64,000 nucleotides of DNA from Ehretia macrophylla (GCA_037974665.1 CM075765.1:9593501-9657500); one strand, 5' to 3'. Counted from the first letter of the stretch, positions 1 to 11,348 are shown. The notes: generated from the sequence alone by a model not told the origin. A program made the numbers and translations.

Positions 1-640
1 GGGATTCTCCCAAAAAAAAAAAAAAAAGTCTATACTAGATGGACCAAATATAAGGAAATTGCAGTCAAAAGTCTTGATCTATTGGAATTATCTAAATGTG
101 GAAGACAATTAGATATTGTACCTAATTTTGTTAAAATGTGGAAGACAATTAGATAATGTACTTAATTAATTTTTTTGCATTGCTTTTCTTATAGGTTTTA
201 AGATGGTTCCAATTTTTTTTTGCATTGCTTTTCTGATAGGCTTGAAGATGTATATAACATGAGCTATGAATTTCTCTCAGCTATAGGACTATAAAAGTTA
301 AATCTTCAAACTATCTGAAAAGGCTTTGGTGACTGCAAAAATCTATTATTAAAAGTATTCATGAAGTAACAGAAAAGGAAAATATGTAACCAATTGAAGA
401 AACTTTTCTCTTAAAAAAAATTCATTGTAATAATATATGATATGATCTAAATCATCCACAAGAAATCATATGGCTCTTTGTTTTTTAAAATCATATGGAT
501 TCCATTTGCTTTACTAAATATGATAAGATTTATGTAATTAAAAAAATTGATGTAGTTTAGATTTTGGTATTTATTGTTTTATAATCATGGTTGGAAACCT
601 AATTTAGCAAAATCAATGTAGCCCGTAGATAATATTTGGT

Positions 641-740
641 GATAAATATACTCTTTCACTAATAGGGACCACCAGCTTATGTAGTTAAGATCTATTGTAA
701 CGCACACTGTTGTAATACTAGCGAAAGAGTATATTTATCC
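641..740. repeat. short inverted repeat, possible MITE remnant
   Basis: The sequence gataaatatactctttc at 641-657 is matched in inverse by gaaagagtatatttatc at 723-739, with about 65 bp between the arms. A 10-bp direct repeat, taatatttgg, occurs at 630-639 and 769-778. The arms do not reach the right-hand copy, so identification as a transposon is tentative. Confidence 0.4.
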
Positions 741-995
741 TATGTCCTAATAATTGATATAACTCCATTAATATTTGGCTACATAGACCAAAATGGTGAT
801 TCATATTTAGGTATGTAGACCTATTGTACTTCTATATTTAAAGTAGCCATTTGTTATACTGAACATAGAGGAAATTCCTTTTGCATATGCTCAAAGGCAA
901 AAAACCATGACTAATGTGGTTTTATTTCTTTCTTATTGAGGTTGAGGAGAAGTGTACAATTTAAGGATCAATTGAGGGAACAAAGCTACATCCCC

Positions 996-1012
996 ATGTA
1001 TACACTCACATT
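996..1012. repeat. left target-site duplication of the LINE
   Basis: The 17-bp sequence atgtatacactcacatt is identical to 7081-7097, immediately after the LINE A-tail. This fixes the 5' end of the LINE at 1013. Confidence 0.93.
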
Positions 1013-1583
1013 AGATGGTAGCTGCGTGAGGTTTGTCTTTCCATTGCAGTAAGCCCTCGTTCCCAGGGATCAAGGTCCTGCGATGGAGAAGCGGCTGGTA
1101 CAGACAGTAGAGGAGGAGAGGAGAGCGCAAAGTGAAAAAGGACATCATCATCCTCATCTTCTAAACAACCAACTGAGAGCCCATCATCAGGTGACGAGTC
1201 ATTATCAGCATTGCCTTGTTTAGTCACGCTGCAACCTGGAGTAACTATTACTACTGTTGTTGCTGGTGGTCGTCATACCTTAGCATTGTCAGGGAATTTG
1301 GTAGCTCTTATCTCAGCTCGAACCGGTGATGAAGGAGATGAAAGGTGATTTGAACGCTGCCGAAAGAAACAAAGATTCTTGTGTCAACCTTTGCCTCTAT
1401 TCTCAAAGAATTGTTTACTAAGAGCATTAAATAGTCTTTCTTTTTAAGAGTTTTCCGGTGTCAACACCACCATTAGTTTGTTTTCCGTCACCATCTTTGG
1501 GTTTCTTGACGAAGGATTTGAAGGTTCACCTGTTTGCATTAGAGATAACGTTTATGGTGAAAACATAAGCAATATCTGCGAAG

Positions 1584-2946
1584 ATGATGATGAAGAGGAG
1601 AAAGCAAAAACTGCAAATGATGAAGACAACAGTTTCCGGGAAACTCAACATCAGCTTTTGGAAGTTACATTATGTAGGGAACGTCTGTGTTCGTCGGAGA
1701 CCAGTCGGCGATGGTTGCCGGAAATGTCTTTTGAAAGTCGTCTGCAGCCGTCTTCAATATAAAAGCTTCAACGCTGTGATTTGCAAGTCCAAGTGGAAGA
1801 GCTCACCGGAAATTCCATCAGTGTCTTTTTCGCCAACCACAGCGGTAGAAGAACTCGAAGGTACAAGCTTCAATAGTGCATTATGTCGTTCTTGCAACGA
1901 AGGTACATGTAACGTTGCTGATGGTACTGCCTTGCACACGGCTGGTACACCTACTCAAGCTAGCCCCACAAGTATGCCACCTGTCTTGTTTGCTGATCCA
2001 GCTATTCAACATGATGGACCAGGCAATTTTTCTATTATAAGCATGGTAGATGTGTCCCCCACGCCTCAGAATTTTGTTCCTCCCAATGCCGATCAAAAAG
2101 CACTTCCTGGTCAAACCATCGAGATTCCAACGTTCTATTCTTTTGAAATTGGGGAACCCCTTGCGGCCCCATATATTGAATCACTTTTGAATTTTGCTGA
2201 ACTGTTCATGGTGGGGACCAATTGTGCACATGGTAGTCAGAATTCAAATGGTATTTTGGCAAAAACAAATGTCCGCGTTATCCCCCATGCGGTCCCTGTA
2301 TTCTGAATCTGTTTTCGTTTTTTCTGATACGACCTTGGAGGGAAAAGTTGGTAGGGAATCACAGAAACAGCTATCCAATACTCAAACTTCTACTTCGGGC
2401 CCTCTTGACCTCAACCCACCGGGTAATATAACTCTTAGAAGTTCAGTTTTTCTGTCCTTGATTGGCAAGGTTGTGTCCAACCTTTTCATCCCCTACAGTG
2501 TGGTCAAACGCACCGTCAATAGAAGCTGGGGCCTTCACGTTATTGCGGAGGTCCAATCCTTTAAGCTCAACGTCTTTCTCATCAATTTTCAGAATGAGGA
2601 AGACAAAGATAAATCATGGAGTTACGGGCCTTGGTCAGTCCGAGGTTACTATTTGTTGCTCCAACTGTGGAAAGAAGATGTGGCTGCGGGAAAAATGCCA
2701 CTTGAACAAACTGTGTTTTGGTTTCAAGTGCATGGATCTCCAACAGCTTTCATCTCTGAGGAAAACGCCGTAAAATCGGCAAAAGGCCTGGAAAGATTAA
2801 GTTCTTGGATATTCATAATATCATCCTTGACTCATCCGTTGATCTTGTTGAAAGTAGGGGTGCTGCTGATAAGCAGGCCCCGAAAAACAAATGCAAATTT
2901 TGTATTGGAACTGTCAAGGTCTTGGCTCAGCCTTGACAGTTCGTAG
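1584..2946 (+). pseudogene. LINE ORF1 (DUF4283 nucleic-acid-binding protein), frameshifted
   Basis: ORF1 of plant L1 elements encodes an RNA-binding chaperone. The N-terminal part reads in one frame to 2306 (a proline- and serine-rich stretch). The sensible reading then moves to a second frame, where a DUF4283-like domain is visible at about 2440-2790, with the hallmark order LIGKVVSN, SWGL, GPWSVRGYYLLLQLW and FWFQVHGSP. After about 2795 the best frame appears to change again (KFLDIHNII). The CCHC zinc knuckle that normally follows DUF4283 is absent: ORF2 begins at 2891, only about 100 bp after the domain. The exact start and frameshift points are uncertain. Confidence 0.75.
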
Positions 2947-5900
2947 TTTGAGGGATATTATATCCCGAAATAGGCCTTGCATCATCGGGCTCGTTGAGAC
3001 GAAGATGCGTCAAAATAAAATTAGTAGAATTGCTAGGCGGCTTAATTATGCCCATGTTTGTACTGTTGAACCCGTTGGCTTGTCCGGTGGGATGGCCGTG
3101 TTTTGTGATGTTGGAATTGATTTTGATATTATTGATTTTGACAAGAATTTTATTCATTTAAAGATTAATGCTAACTCTACCCTCGAGTGGAGATTATCTT
3201 TTGTATATGTACTCCCTTGCGTCCAAGAAAAATGGAAGGTGTGGGAAAGGATTATTGAGAATCAAAAAGGGCAATCATCACCAACTGTTTACATTGGGGA
3301 TTTTAACTGCCTTCTTAGCCATGAAGAAAAGGATGGAGGAAGGAGAAAAGCAGATCGAGATATAATGGAGTTTAAACAAGCTGTGAGCGAGGCGGGACTT
3401 CTAGAAGTCGCCGCAAAAGGATGTGCGTTTACATGGATCAACAAAAGGGAGGACATAGGTTTCATTCACCAGAAGTTAGACAGAGCTCTCGCTAGCATTG
3501 GGTGGCATGAGTTATTTCCGAATGCGGAAGCTATCAACCTTCCCCCGGTTGGGTCAGATCACTCGCCAGTGATTCTTGATACTGACTGTGTGGGGACTTT
3601 GAAGGGTAAAAAACGATTTCATGTGGAACCTTACTGGCTCGAAGATCAAGATTGTTCAGATATTGTCAAAAATTGTTGGAGGCATCATGGGTCGAAGGGA
3701 GCTTGTCAGGCTTTCAATCATAATTTGAAGATCTGTCAGGCACGCCTGTCTAGTTGGAGCAAAAGAAAATTTGGAAATATTCAATTTAAGATTGAGGGGC
3801 TGATGAAGAAATTGGAGAGCCTTATGAACTGCCCATTGGAGATGGTTAACATGTTTGAATATAAGGCAGTTTCACATGAGATTGACGCGCTTTGGGCGCG
3901 GGAAGAGCAATACTGGGCTGCTAGAGCAAAAGTTAAATGGCTCAATGCAGGAGATCATAATACTAGTTTCTTCCATGCATCAGTTAGGCAAAGAAGAGCC
4001 AGAAACAGGATTACGAGGCTTCTTTTGCATGACGGAGAATGGACAGATGACCCTGGTACTATCAGGGAGTGTATCCAGACTTTCTATAAGGACATCTATA
4101 GGATTGTTGGGAGACGAAACATTGACCCTGTGCTCGAGTGCATTGACCCGGTTATTTCCGGGGAAGATAATTTGGAACTTATTAAGCCAATCGCCTATGA
4201 AGAGGTGAAAGCGGCAGTGTGGAGTTTGGGAGCCAACAAAGCCCCAGGCCCGGATGGTTTTTCAGGAGCTTTCTTTCAGAAGTTCTGGCATTTATTGGAT
4301 TCTGATTTATTTAATGTGGTCAAGGCGGTGTTTCTTGAGGGATCTGACCTGAGTATTATCAATCGAACAAATATTATTCTTATCCCTAAAGTTAACCACC
4401 CTGAGAAAATTGGAGATTTTCGTCCCATAAGCTGTTCAAACTTTCTGTACAAAGTGATCTCCAAGGTCTTGGTGAATAGGCTTAAGCCTTTGATGGATAA
4501 GATTGTGTCCCCGGAGCAATCTGCTTTTATTCCAGGAAGAGTTATTCAAGATAACATCATTGTGGCGCAGGAAGCAGGCTACTGGATTCAAAGGAAGAGG
4601 AAAAATGCGAAGAAATGTCATGCTATTCTTAAGGCTGATATGAGTAAAGCTTTTGATAGAGTTGAATAAGATTTTTTGGACGGGGTCCTCAAAAGAATGG
4701 GCTTCCATGATTTGTGGATCAGGTGGATTATGAAGTGCGTTTCCTCAGTGTCCTTTAACATTCTCATTAATGGGTGTCCATCTGAGACTATCATTCCCTC
4801 CCGTGGGATTAGGCAAAGGGACCCTCTATCCCCCTATCTCTTCTCTATCGTTACTCAGGCTCTTTCGGCTCTTATTGAAAGGCAACTTAGTAGATCTTTG
4901 TTAAATGGCTACCGAATCACTAAGTCTTGCCCTTCTCTGACTCACCTCCTGTTTGCAGATGACTCGATTTTATTTTTTGAAGCCATCTATAAGGAAGCTA
5001 TCATCTTACAAGATGTGATCTATAGATACTGTTTTGCTTCTGGTCAAAGTCTGAATCTGAACAAGTCAACTGTTGTTTTCAGCCCTAACACGCCTGAAGG
5101 AACACGAAGAGGAATTGTGGATATTCTTCGTATCAAGCAGTCAGATAAGATTGGTAAGTATCTCGGCTTCCCGGCGGAATGGGGCAGGTCTAAATCTGAA
5201 GCCTTGAGCTGGATTCAAGAAAAATATGCGTCCAAGTTGCAAGGATGGAAGAGTAATCTCCTCTCAAATGGAGGGAAGGATGTTCTTATTAAAGCAATCT
5301 TATTGGCCCTCCCGTCTTATGCCATGTCATCCTTCTTGTTTCCTAAGAAGTCCCTGTCCTTGATGGCAGCTAGATTCTGGTGGGGAATAAGTAGTGAATC
5401 TCAATCCCATTGGCTCCAATGGGATGAGCTAAAGAAGCCAAAGATGGAAGGGGGTCTTGGATTCAGAGATCTTTTCTGCTTTAATATGGCTCTTATTGCA
5501 AAGCAGGCATGGAGAATTTCCATCCAACCTAACAGTCTGTCTGCAACTATTCTTAAAGGAATTTATTTCCCAAATGTCGGATTTTGGAACGCAGGGATTA
5601 AAAGACAATCATCATGGTCTTGGAGAAGTATTGTTCAGGGAAAGGATTTCCTTAAAAAAAGAACCTTGTGGAGGATTGGTAACGGAAAGTCGGTGAATAT
5701 TTGGAAGGATAAATGGATTCCAACGGCGGAGGCTATCCGGCAACGGAGCCCAGACTCTCCAACGTGGGTTAGCAAGTTGATCCTTCAGGATCAGAAGAGA
5801 TGGAATGAGGAGATGATTAACCACGTGTTTGATAGGACGATTGCTCAGGAGATCTTTGCTACTGTTCTTCCATGGTTTGAGAGAGAAGACTGCGTGATTT

Positions 5901-7030
5901 GGAACCCAAGCAAAAATGGGCAGTATTCTGTTAAAGCTGGATATTTTGTGGCGAAAAAGGTTTTGTGCAATAGGAGCCCTATGGATAGAGGGAGAGCTAG
6001 CTCGTCCTTCCAGACCCCTATTGATGTTTGGAGGTTGGTGTGGTCCCTGAATGTTCCCCCAAAGGTGAGGTATTTCATGTGGAAAGCGTGTCGAAATTGT
6101 CTCACAACCCAAGAGAATCGCTTCATGAGGAAATCTGCATCGTCCCCTGTGTGTACTTTGTGTAATCAAGGCGTTAAGATGGTTGAACATCTGCTCTTCT
6201 TTTGTTCTTGGGTTCAGAGATTCTGGTGTGCTTCTCCTCTGCAATGTGCAAATAGCCTTGTTGGTTTAGGAAGGTTCAGTGAGTGGTTGTTGAGGTTTAC
6301 TGAGAGATGTTGTGATGCGGGTTACTGCAAGGCAAAAGCAACGATAAAGATCACCCTCTGTTGCTGGCAGATTTGGAAGCAGAGGAATGACGGGGTTATT
6401 AATGGGAGAGTCATTGATATTCAGAAGTCGATTATGAGAGTGCAGTGCGCATTGGCAGAATGGTTCAGCGAAGACAACGCGTGGAGGAACAGGAGTGTCA
6501 GAAGTCATGTTGTCAATAGAGAGCCGCTAACACAATGGGTTCCCCCGAGACCAGGGTCGGTTAAGGTGAATGTTGACGCCTCGTGGGAGAAGAATGGGAA
6601 AGCTGCTTTTGCATTTATTGGTTGACATTGGATGGGTTCAATAAAGTTTGGTCAGGCCGGCCTATTTCGATGTTTTTCAGCAGCGGGAGCAGAAGCTTAT
6701 ACAATTCGTAATGCGTGTTTATATGTTAACCAAATTCAACAGTTTTGCATCATCATTGAAAGCGATGCACAGGACGTTCTTAAAGCAATCAGTGTTCCGG
6801 TGACTGCCCTCTGTTGGAGAGCGTCTGCCATTGTGGAGGACATAAAAAAGATTATTGTTGAAGACTCGAGGGTGAGTTTTCAATACATTAGAAGAACGGC
6901 CAACCAACCTTGTGACTAGATTGCAAAATGTAGGCGTGAGGAAGATTTGTCTGTTAATTGGAGTTCGTGTATTCACCCGCACTTGATGTATCTCCTTTCG
7001 CATGATATCCACCCCACTGGGGTTGGTTAA
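2891..7030 (+). pseudogene. LINE ORF2 (endonuclease-reverse transcriptase-RNase H), three in-frame stops
   Basis: About 1380 codons read in one frame but are interrupted by stops at 4667-4669 (in the context FDRVE-stop-DFL, where the family has Trp), 6623-6625 and 6917-6919. The N-terminal 230 residues are an AP-like endonuclease starting MQILYWNCQGLGS, with ETK, GDFN and SDHSP motifs. The reverse transcriptase follows, with NKAPGPDGFSG, FRPIS, GIRQRDPLSPYLFS and the catalytic LLFADDS. Then come a zf-RVT region (WSLNVPPKVRYFMWKAC, CTLC and a later HLLFFC) and a C-terminal RNase H beginning KVNVDASW. The natural end is the TAA at 7028-7030. It overlaps the ORF1 frame by about 50 bp at its start. 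Confidence 0.92.
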
Positions 7031-7080
7031 TCTGTATGTTCTTTTATGAAATCTATTTTCTTTCGACCAAAAAAAAAAAA

Positions 7081-7097
7081 ATGTATACACTCACATT
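7081..7097. repeat. right target-site duplication of the LINE
   Basis: An exact copy of 996-1012, directly after the A-tail of the LINE. Confidence 0.93.
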
Positions 7098-8769
7098 TCA
7101 CATTTCACATTTCAAGTTTGAATTGTATCTCAAACTTGAAATGTTGTATACCATCAAAACATTTATGGTTCACACCTTTCAAAGATCACAGTGGCCTTTG
7201 GGAGACATTGCTCTTATGCAGCTAATCTCCGAAGGACCAAAGCAAAACCAAAGCCAAAGCCCTCAATTTCTCAAGAATAATGAAACTTAAAGCCGCTCAC
7301 CCCACCTCCAGTATCCAGAGGGAACTCGAACTGACAACCTTTACAGAGCACACCCAAAGGCCTGGCCAGTTGAATTACCCTTAAGGGTTTAATGGCATCA
7401 GTCAATTGAAGCATATCTTTTAACTGATAGCACTCCGGGGAATATCTCCAGGGTTTAGTGCGGTTCTGCCACCTCATACATTGCGTTTTACCATCAAGAA
7501 CTAGCATAGAGGTGTTTCGTCTATTGAAAGCTTGCTTCTCCCTTCCAAGTGGAAATACAGTACAGTAGCAGATACATCTATCTTCTGTAACCGATGCTGG
7601 AATGTCTTGCCTTCGAAGTATGCAGAGCTTTAGTACTTCCGTAATGCCAATGGGACGATATTAAGCACTCCAAAGCCACAGACCATACTTTTTGAGTCTC
7701 TAAGAAAGGGAAGGAAGGGAAAATAGTGATGAATATCAAATAGTCTCGTCATATAGCTAAGATATACTCTGCCATTTAGGGGAGTTTGATTACCGAGATA
7801 CCATGTATAATAGCTGACTTGTGACAGTTACAGGACATCGAAATGTAAACAGTAGAAAATAAGAAAAAGAAATAAAACAAAAACAAAGAGGAGACAAAGA
7901 TGCCAAGACATATACTATAGAGGAAAAAAGAAAAAAAAAAGTGAGACTAGAAATTAATAATCCAAACAACACAAAGTTGCAGCTTTTGAAACATTTCTGA
8001 ACTTAACGTATGTGTGTGTATATGAAAATATTGTAGTGATCCAACAATGAAGAGTTTCTTGCACATTATGTGACTGGAGCATCGAGGTTCTTGCTGATGA
8101 CAGGAAAAGCAACTTCCAAATGACATGTTTGAAAGAAACATGAGAAGAAACAGAGGGAGGAAAGTGAAAATTACCTCTCTTTTCTCTATCAATTTTGCTC
8201 CATTCCATGCCTGATAGGTTTAGCCCTGGAAATGCAAATATTCACCAGGTAATGACCAAGACATCTACAATGCAGTTCGTTTACATCCCTCATATTCGAT
8301 TCCAGTCAAAGTCCTTTTGATTGGCTAAAAAAGCTGGTTATTACCACTATTTTACTACATAAATGAAAATCCTGTTTTAGATGGTCCAAATATAGAATAG
8401 GTTCATAACCATTAAACTGAGAGATGTTATAAAAGAAAAGATTTAGAATAAATTGCGATAGACAGAAAGTGAAGCAAAATGTTGCACTCATACCACGGAA
8501 CAATTCGTCTCGATCCTGAAAAAGATATTATTCCATGTCTATAACAGTTTGAGACTCGTCAATTCAAACTTATAAACATTACATTCTCCCATGGTAGATG
8601 GCCCGTGCTCCACCTTATGGAATCATATAATGTATGCAAATACCCAACTTTACATGCTTGCGACAAGAGCAGATTAGTGTTAACGTGATGGAGAGTAGAA
8701 GGTCAGTCATATTGCTATATATCTGCATTGTCTCCCTTGAAGAGTAAAGATCAGTGTATTTAAAATAAA
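7098..8769. other. spacer 3' of the PPR gene, with a hairpin and exon-like pieces
   Basis: This stretch contains a perfect hairpin (7108-7121 paired with 7130-7143) and the unrecognised reading frame described separately at 7271-7660. On the minus strand there are also two short exon-like segments bounded by AG and GT. One is about 8176-8224 (reads GLNLSGMEWSKIDREK, then gtaatt) and one about 8481-8504 (DRDELFRG, then gtatga). These could be exons of a degraded gene or spliced 3' UTR of the PPR gene. No more can be said from sequence alone. Confidence 0.4.
7271..7660 (-). CDS. unrecognised C-terminal coding exon (candidate)
   Basis: A minus-strand frame of 129 codons is open from just after a TAA at 7661-7663 down to a TGA at 7271-7273. 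It has ordinary protein-like composition, including CICYCTVFPLGREKQAFNRR, MRWQNRTKPWRYSPECYQLK and GVLCKGCQFEFPLDTGGG, with several cysteines. I do not recognise the family. It lies downstream of the PPR gene on the same strand and just beyond the LINE insertion. No start is visible, so it would be a last exon whose upstream exons may be the short AG/GT-bounded pieces near 8.2 and 8.5 kb. It may equally be a fragment of a dead gene. Confidence 0.35.
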   Translation of the reverse strand, partial: YRPIGITEVLKLCILRRQDIPASVTEDRCICYCTVFPLGREKQAFNRRNTSMLVLDGKTQCMRWQNRTKPWRYSPECYQLKDMLQLTDAIKPLRVIQLARPLGVLCKGCQFEFPLDTGGGVSGFKFHYS

Positions 8770-10731
8770 TTAAATCATTTCCTCTTCGCATGATGAATAT
8801 AGTTTGTCTTTCAATTGCAAACTTAAGCCATATAATGCTTCATATATGAGAAATCTCTCCCAATGACATCTATCTTCAACGGTAAAGGTATAACTCTTTC
8901 CATTCACTTGAATAAGGCTTTGTCCAGGGACTTTAGTCACTTTATTGCATTTCATCTTTGCTCTTATTGCAGCAACACCATCCCACCTTCCAGCTGATGC
9001 ATATATGTTGGCCATTTCTACATAAGGAGCTGCAGTGTTACCTTCTATTTTGAAAATACACTGGGCTGCATATTCACCAATCTCTAGGTTGCGGTGAATC
9101 TTGCAAGCACTAAGTAAAGAGCCCCAAATGCCAGCATCAGGCTTAAAAGGCATATTCTTGATAAACTTCAAAGCTTCCATCAGCTTTCCACAACGACCAA
9201 GGAGATCAGCCATACAAGCATAGTGATCCAGGCTAGGCTCAATTTTATACACTTTTGTCATCAAATCAAAAGTTTCTTGCCCTTTGTCCAGAAGTCCTGC
9301 GTGAGCGCAAGCTTGAAGAACGGCAAGAAAGGTTACGTGATTCGCTTTTAAACCCAACTCCAACATCAAATGAAAATGGCTCAATGCCTCTCTATATGCT
9401 CCATTAAGTGCAAAACCTGTGATCATAGTTGTCCAGGAGACAACTGTCCTCTCAGGCATGGTACGAAAGAGTTCCTGAGCATTGCTCAGACTTCCGCATT
9501 TTGCATACATATCTAATAAAGCATTACACACCATAACATCATCTTTTAAGCCCTTTGAAACAGCATATTTTTCAAGCCATCTCCCAATCTCAAGTGCTCC
9601 AGTTTGACCACAGGCTGAAATTAAATAAACCACAGTAACCATATCAGGTTTCAGGCCAGCAGATTCCATAGCACGAAACAGGGACAATGCCTCCTCCAAA
9701 TTTCCCTTTTCACAGTACCCACCTATCATAGCTGTCCACGAAACGCAAGTCTTCCCCATCATGTTATCAAAAACTTGTCTCGCTGAATTCAGATCTCCAC
9801 ATTTGGAATACATAGAAATAAGGGTATTAAGCACAGAGACATCTGTATCACAACCTAGCCGAATTCCATGACAATGGATCAACTTCCCAACAACTAAAGC
9901 GTTTGGTTGCACAAATGAAGCAAGCAAGTTAAGAATAGTACTCAGATCAGGTTTGAACTTATGAAAAAGCATCCTTTGGTACATTCCTACGGCCTTAAAC
10001 GATTCCTTAATATCAGCACATCCCGCAATCATAGAATTCCAAGACACAACAGTCAAAAGCTCGAAATCAATCCCATCAAACACCATCTCAGCCGTTCCCA
10101 AGTCACCACATTTAGCATACGCAGCAATCAAAGTGTTGGAAACCGAAACATCGGCATCAATTCCGACCCGGATCCCAAAACAATGTACAGCATTCAATAA
10201 TCTAACATCCTTAACACCAGAAGCTAACTGTGTCAATCCCATAACCGTAACAGAATCAGGACTAATCCCATCAACCCTCATTCCATTAAACAATAAAGAA
10301 ACCTTATTAAAAATCCCCATTTGCACAAAACCCATAATCATCGCATTCCAAGAAGCAATATCTCTCTTAGCCATTTCCTCAAACACAGAGAAAGCATAAC
10401 CCAAATGGTTACACTTGACATACATATCAACCAACGCTGTCTGCACATATTTATCGGAAACATAAGGCGATTTGGCGACATGTGTATGGATAATTTGGGA
10501 GAGTTTCAGGTTTGAGAGCTTTGCGCAGGCTTTTGCTATGAAGGGGTAGGTTAAGTTGTTGGGTTTTATCAAGGCATTTTGCTGCTGCTTCATTTGGCGG
10601 AAGAGTAAAAGCGCTTTTTGGGGTTGGCCTTGGCTCACTGCTTCTCTGATGATGATGTTCCATAATGCAGTAGTGTTTGAACGGTTTGAACAATGGTTGG
10701 TGATTGGAGCAACAATGGTCGATTTTAACAT
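8770..10731 (-). CDS. PPR protein, PLS class with E/E+ domain, At4g19191-like
   Basis: A single-exon, intact 653-residue protein. PPR proteins bind single-stranded RNA in mitochondria or plastids, and the PLS class with C-terminal E/E+ domains usually takes part in C-to-U editing or RNA maturation. Tandem 31-36-residue repeats run through the protein (for example VSWNSMIAGCAD, VSWTAMIGGYCEKGNLEEAL, DMYAKCGSL, VSWTTMITGFALNG, VTFLAVLQACAHAG). They are followed by the E block (DAGIWGSLLSACKIHRNLEIGE, split in the text only as a motif cue) and E+ (SLIQVNGKSYTFTVED). There is no DYW deaminase domain, so a partner would be needed for editing. Length and order match my recollection of Arabidopsis At4g19191 (about 654 residues, predicted mitochondrial). 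The N-terminus lacks an obvious long presequence. The chosen Met is the first in the frame. Confidence 0.93.
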   Translation of the reverse strand: MLKSTIVAPITNHCSNRSNTTALWNIIIREAVSQGQPQKALLLFRQMKQQQNALIKPNNLTYPFIAKACAKLSNLKLSQIIHTHVAKSPYVSDKYVQTALVDMYVKCNHLGYAFSVFEEMAKRDIASWNAMIMGFVQMGIFNKVSLLFNGMRVDGISPDSVTVMGLTQLASGVKDVRLLNAVHCFGIRVGIDADVSVSNTLIAAYAKCGDLGTAEMVFDGIDFELLTVVSWNSMIAGCADIKESFKAVGMYQRMLFHKFKPDLSTILNLLASFVQPNALVVGKLIHCHGIRLGCDTDVSVLNTLISMYSKCGDLNSARQVFDNMMGKTCVSWTAMIGGYCEKGNLEEALSLFRAMESAGLKPDMVTVVYLISACGQTGALEIGRWLEKYAVSKGLKDDVMVCNALLDMYAKCGSLSNAQELFRTMPERTVVSWTTMITGFALNGAYREALSHFHLMLELGLKANHVTFLAVLQACAHAGLLDKGQETFDLMTKVYKIEPSLDHYACMADLLGRCGKLMEALKFIKNMPFKPDAGIWGSLLSACKIHRNLEIGEYAAQCIFKIEGNTAAPYVEMANIYASAGRWDGVAAIRAKMKCNKVTKVPGQSLIQVNGKSYTFTVEDRCHWERFLIYEALYGLSLQLKDKLYSSCEEEMI

Positions 10732-10869
10732 AGCTCATCCTCTAGGCGCTAAACAGTGTGGCTAGTATTGCAAAATAATAATAATAGAGTTTGAAAAATA
10801 ACGTAAAAATAAAAAAAATGTCCTGTTATAAGAAACATAATTTGTTGGGAAAATATCACATTTAGTACC

Positions 10870-11348
10870 TATTGTTTTAAAAATAATAATTTAATCTTAA
10901 CTATTTAATTTTTTTTAATTTTATTTTTATTATTTTTTCAAAACTTTTAATTAGTCTCTAGTGTTTAAAATTTTTCAGTTTCATTCCTATTTTTTTCAAA
11001 AATTTTAGTTTCATCCCTATTATTTTCAAAAATTTTAATTTCATCCTTATTTTTTAAAAAAGTTTTAATTTCGTCCTTATTATTTTTTTAAAGTTTCAAA
11101 TTCGTCTTTATTATTCAATAACTAAATTAAAGTTTTTAAGAAACAGTAGGAACAAATTTAATTTTTTTTATAAATAATAGAGACTAAATTAACTAATTTT
11201 GAATAATATGAATAAATTTAAAACTTTAGGAAAATATGGACGAAATTAAAAATAATAAGGACAAAATTAAAAAATTTGGGAAATAATAAGGATAAAATTG
11301 AGAAATTTTTAATAATAAGAACCAAATTAAGACATTTTTAAAACAATA
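10870..11348. repeat. AT-rich fold-back repeat
   Basis: The left end, tattgttttaaaaat, is inverted at the right end (atttttaaaacaata). Between them, imperfect copies of a motif like ttttaatttcatccttattatttt run in one orientation up to about 11110 and in the opposite orientation from about 11160. This is a degenerate inverted repeat of roughly 480 bp, resembling widespread plant MITE-like or simple fold-back elements. No convincing target duplication is visible. Confidence 0.6.

Larger units (their letters stand above)
1..1012. other. AT-rich spacer with short duplications
   Basis: No gene is visible. There are two short local duplications: a segment around 94-115 recurs at 134-155 (40-bp period), and a T-rich segment with the core gcattgcttttct recurs about 45 bp further on (177 and 222). 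A small inverted repeat lies at 641-740. The last 17 bases (996-1012) are the left target-site copy of the LINE that follows. Confidence 0.7.
1013..7080 (+). mobile_element. full-length L1-type LINE retrotransposon
   Basis: This is a 6068-bp non-LTR retrotransposon bounded by a perfect 17-bp target-site duplication and ending in an A-tail at 7069-7080. In order it carries a leader, an ORF1 with a DUF4283-type domain, and an ORF2 with AP-type endonuclease, reverse transcriptase, a zf-RVT-like region and a C-terminal RNase H. ORF1 is frameshifted and ORF2 has three in-frame stops, so it cannot mobilise itself. The intact duplication and tail suggest an insertion that is old enough to have gained stops but has not been rearranged. 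Endonuclease plus RNase H places it with plant L1 LINEs, not with CR1 or RTE types. Confidence 0.95.

Noticed and set aside
5612-6244. A 210-residue minus-strand frame inside LINE ORF2
   Set aside because: It is a shadow of the RT/zf-RVT coding region, which reads coherently on the plus strand.
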